A DNA stretch of 14,583 nt, taken from positions 1 to 14,583 of the forward strand of contig JAJQJO010000113.1 in NCBI GenBank assembly GCA_021323495.1, given 5' to 3'. The stretch comes from Cellvibrio sp. (GTDB lineage Bacteria; Pseudomonadota; Gammaproteobacteria; Pseudomonadales; Cellvibrionaceae). Numbering within the stretch: the stretch's first letter is position 1; the number at the start of each line of letters is the position of its first letter. A model generated the notes under the pieces. It was not told the origin of the DNA and searched no databases. It saw only the letters and a program-made list of their open reading frames with translations. The position numbers and the translations under genes are program-made. Below are positions 13,618 through 14,583 of the stretch, one piece after another.

Positions 13618-14583
13618 AGCTGGACCAGGTGACTATTGAAATACGCCCGCGTAGCGCGTGGGAAGCTGTTGACCTCGGCCTGTTAATGGCCAAACGTTGG
13701 TGGCTGCCGATGATAAAAATTTGGCTGCTGGTGAGCTTTCCCGTTTTCGCATTTACGCTGCTGATCCCCGACAACTTTTTCTGGGTGGGGGCACTGCTGC
13801 TCTGGTGGCTGAAACCGATACTTGAGCGGCCGCTGTTACACATCCTCAGCCACGCGGTATTTAATGACCTGCCCGATACCCGCAGTACGTTTACATTATT
13901 CCCAAGGCTCGCACTCAGACAAATTTTTTCCAGTCTGACCTGGCGTCGCCTGAGCCCAAACCGTTCAATGGATTTACCGGTATTACAACTGGAAGGGTTA
14001 AGTGGCGCGCGCCGGCAGGAACGCCTGGGCGTACTGCACCGTGAGGATTCAGCGCCCGCCAGTTGGATCAGCTTTATGGGGCTCATGCTGGAAATATTTT
14101 TATGGCTCGGCATGATCAGTTTTATCTGGACGCTGATTCCACGCGAGCTCGATATCGAGTGGGCGCATTTGTTTTTTGACCAGGAGTCTTCCAATCTCCA
14201 TTTACTGCAATTATTGATTTGGTATCTCGCGCTCAGCCTTACCGCACCTTTTTACGTCGCCTGTGGTTTTGCGCTCTACTTAAATCGCCGTATTACTTTA
14301 GAGGCCTGGGATATCGATATTGCCTTTCGCCGCATCGCACATAAACGCATCCCGGCGCATATAGTGCCTTCGTTATTGTTAGCATTGAGCTTGGGGCTCG
14401 GTGTTTTTGCATTGGATGCACAGCGCAGCGCTTATGCCGATGATCAATTACCTGCAGTGGAAGATCCTGCGATCCTGGCTGAGGCTGCCGACGAAGCAGT
14501 GATCGACAAGCCAGTCGGCGAACTCACTCAAATTGATCGTAACCAGGCTCGCGAATCCGTTAAAGCTGTGCTGCAACAGGCAG
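13614..14583 (+). CDS. Multi-pass membrane protein, N-terminal part (probable DUF4129 protein)
   Basis: It starts at ATG 13614, overlapping the upstream TGA, and stays open to the window end (323 full codons), so the C-terminus is missing. The beginning reads MKLDQVTIEIRPRSAWEAVDLGLLMAKRWW, followed by hydrophobic segments near residues 31-48 and 54-70, a soluble loop with TWRRLSPNRSMDLPVLQLEGL at about 108-128, two further segments (about 151-174 and 202-224) and one near 254-267. After that comes an acidic, probably periplasmic part. This layout and the RDD-SpoIIM context match the cluster member that carries a C-terminal DUF4129 domain, but that domain would lie beyond the window, so the family name is inference. 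Confidence 0.75.
   Translation, partial: MKLDQVTIEIRPRSAWEAVDLGLLMAKRWWLPMIKIWLLVSFPVFAFTLLIPDNFFWVGALLLWWLKPILERPLLHILSHAVFNDLPDTRSTFTLFPRLALRQIFSSLTWRRLSPNRSMDLPVLQLEGLSGARRQERLGVLHREDSAPASWISFMGLMLEIFLWLGMISFIWTLIPRELDIEWAHLFFDQESSNLHLLQLLIWYLALSLTAPFYVACGFALYLNRRITLEAWDIDIAFRRIAHKRIPAHIVPSLLLALSLGLGVFALDAQRSAYADDQLPAVEDPAILAEAADEAVIDKPVGELTQIDRNQARESVKAVLQQA

Noticed and set aside
13544..14194. 216-codon minus-strand ORF across the SpoIIM end and the last gene
   Set aside because: It is antisense to two coupled membrane-protein genes and has a Ser/Arg-rich product with no recognisable feature.

Overview
The window looks like a chromosomal segment of a free-living gammaproteobacterium, most likely Cellvibrio or a close relative in the Cellvibrionaceae. 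The basis is mid-range GC, the DUF493-lipB-lipA gene order, an RDD/SpoIIM/membrane-protein cluster of the pseudomonad type, and the character of the encoded proteins. No RNA gene, CRISPR array, integrase or transposase was recognised. The genus is inferred from remembered protein similarity; no search was run.

Layout. (1) Bases 1-237, minus strand: N-terminal part of a secreted DUF6795-type protein, cut by the window edge. (2) 610-7582, plus strand: a short-chain dehydrogenase, a Gfo/Idh/MocA oxidoreductase, an exported DUF3857/transglutaminase-like protein with a full Cys-His-Asp triad, a TPR lipoprotein, and a type II NADH dehydrogenase. The last four are closely spaced; the DUF3857 and TPR genes are almost certainly co-translated. 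(3) 7775-8275, plus: a small lipoprotein with its own promoter, ending at a perfect 18-bp inverted repeat. (4) 8313-11061, minus: a GNAT acetyltransferase, then the lipoate operon DUF493-lipB-lipA, with a promoter at its head, a terminator behind lipA and an elaborate palindromic element between lipB and lipA. (5) 11313-11693, plus: a secreted Rap1a/Tai-like protein. (6) 11881-14583, plus: RDD protein, SpoIIM-family protein and the start of a large membrane protein expected to carry DUF4129, overlapping by ATGA.

The most important anomaly is in lipA. The reading frame breaks near base 9743, where about 44 bases are missing relative to the family. The loss removes two of the three cysteines of the auxiliary iron-sulfur cluster (CX4CX5C) and shifts the frame. 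LipB, which makes the octanoyl substrate for LipA, is intact. Either this strain has lost LipA activity (or has another lipoate route), or the assembly is wrong here.

Other points of interest are a 12-bp tandem repeat coding the N-terminal tail of the NADH dehydrogenase, a 36-codon overlapping ORF with a better ribosome site than that gene, the 88-base cloverleaf-like palindrome, and the transglutaminase/TPR lipoprotein pair. No clearly new defence or mobile system was found.
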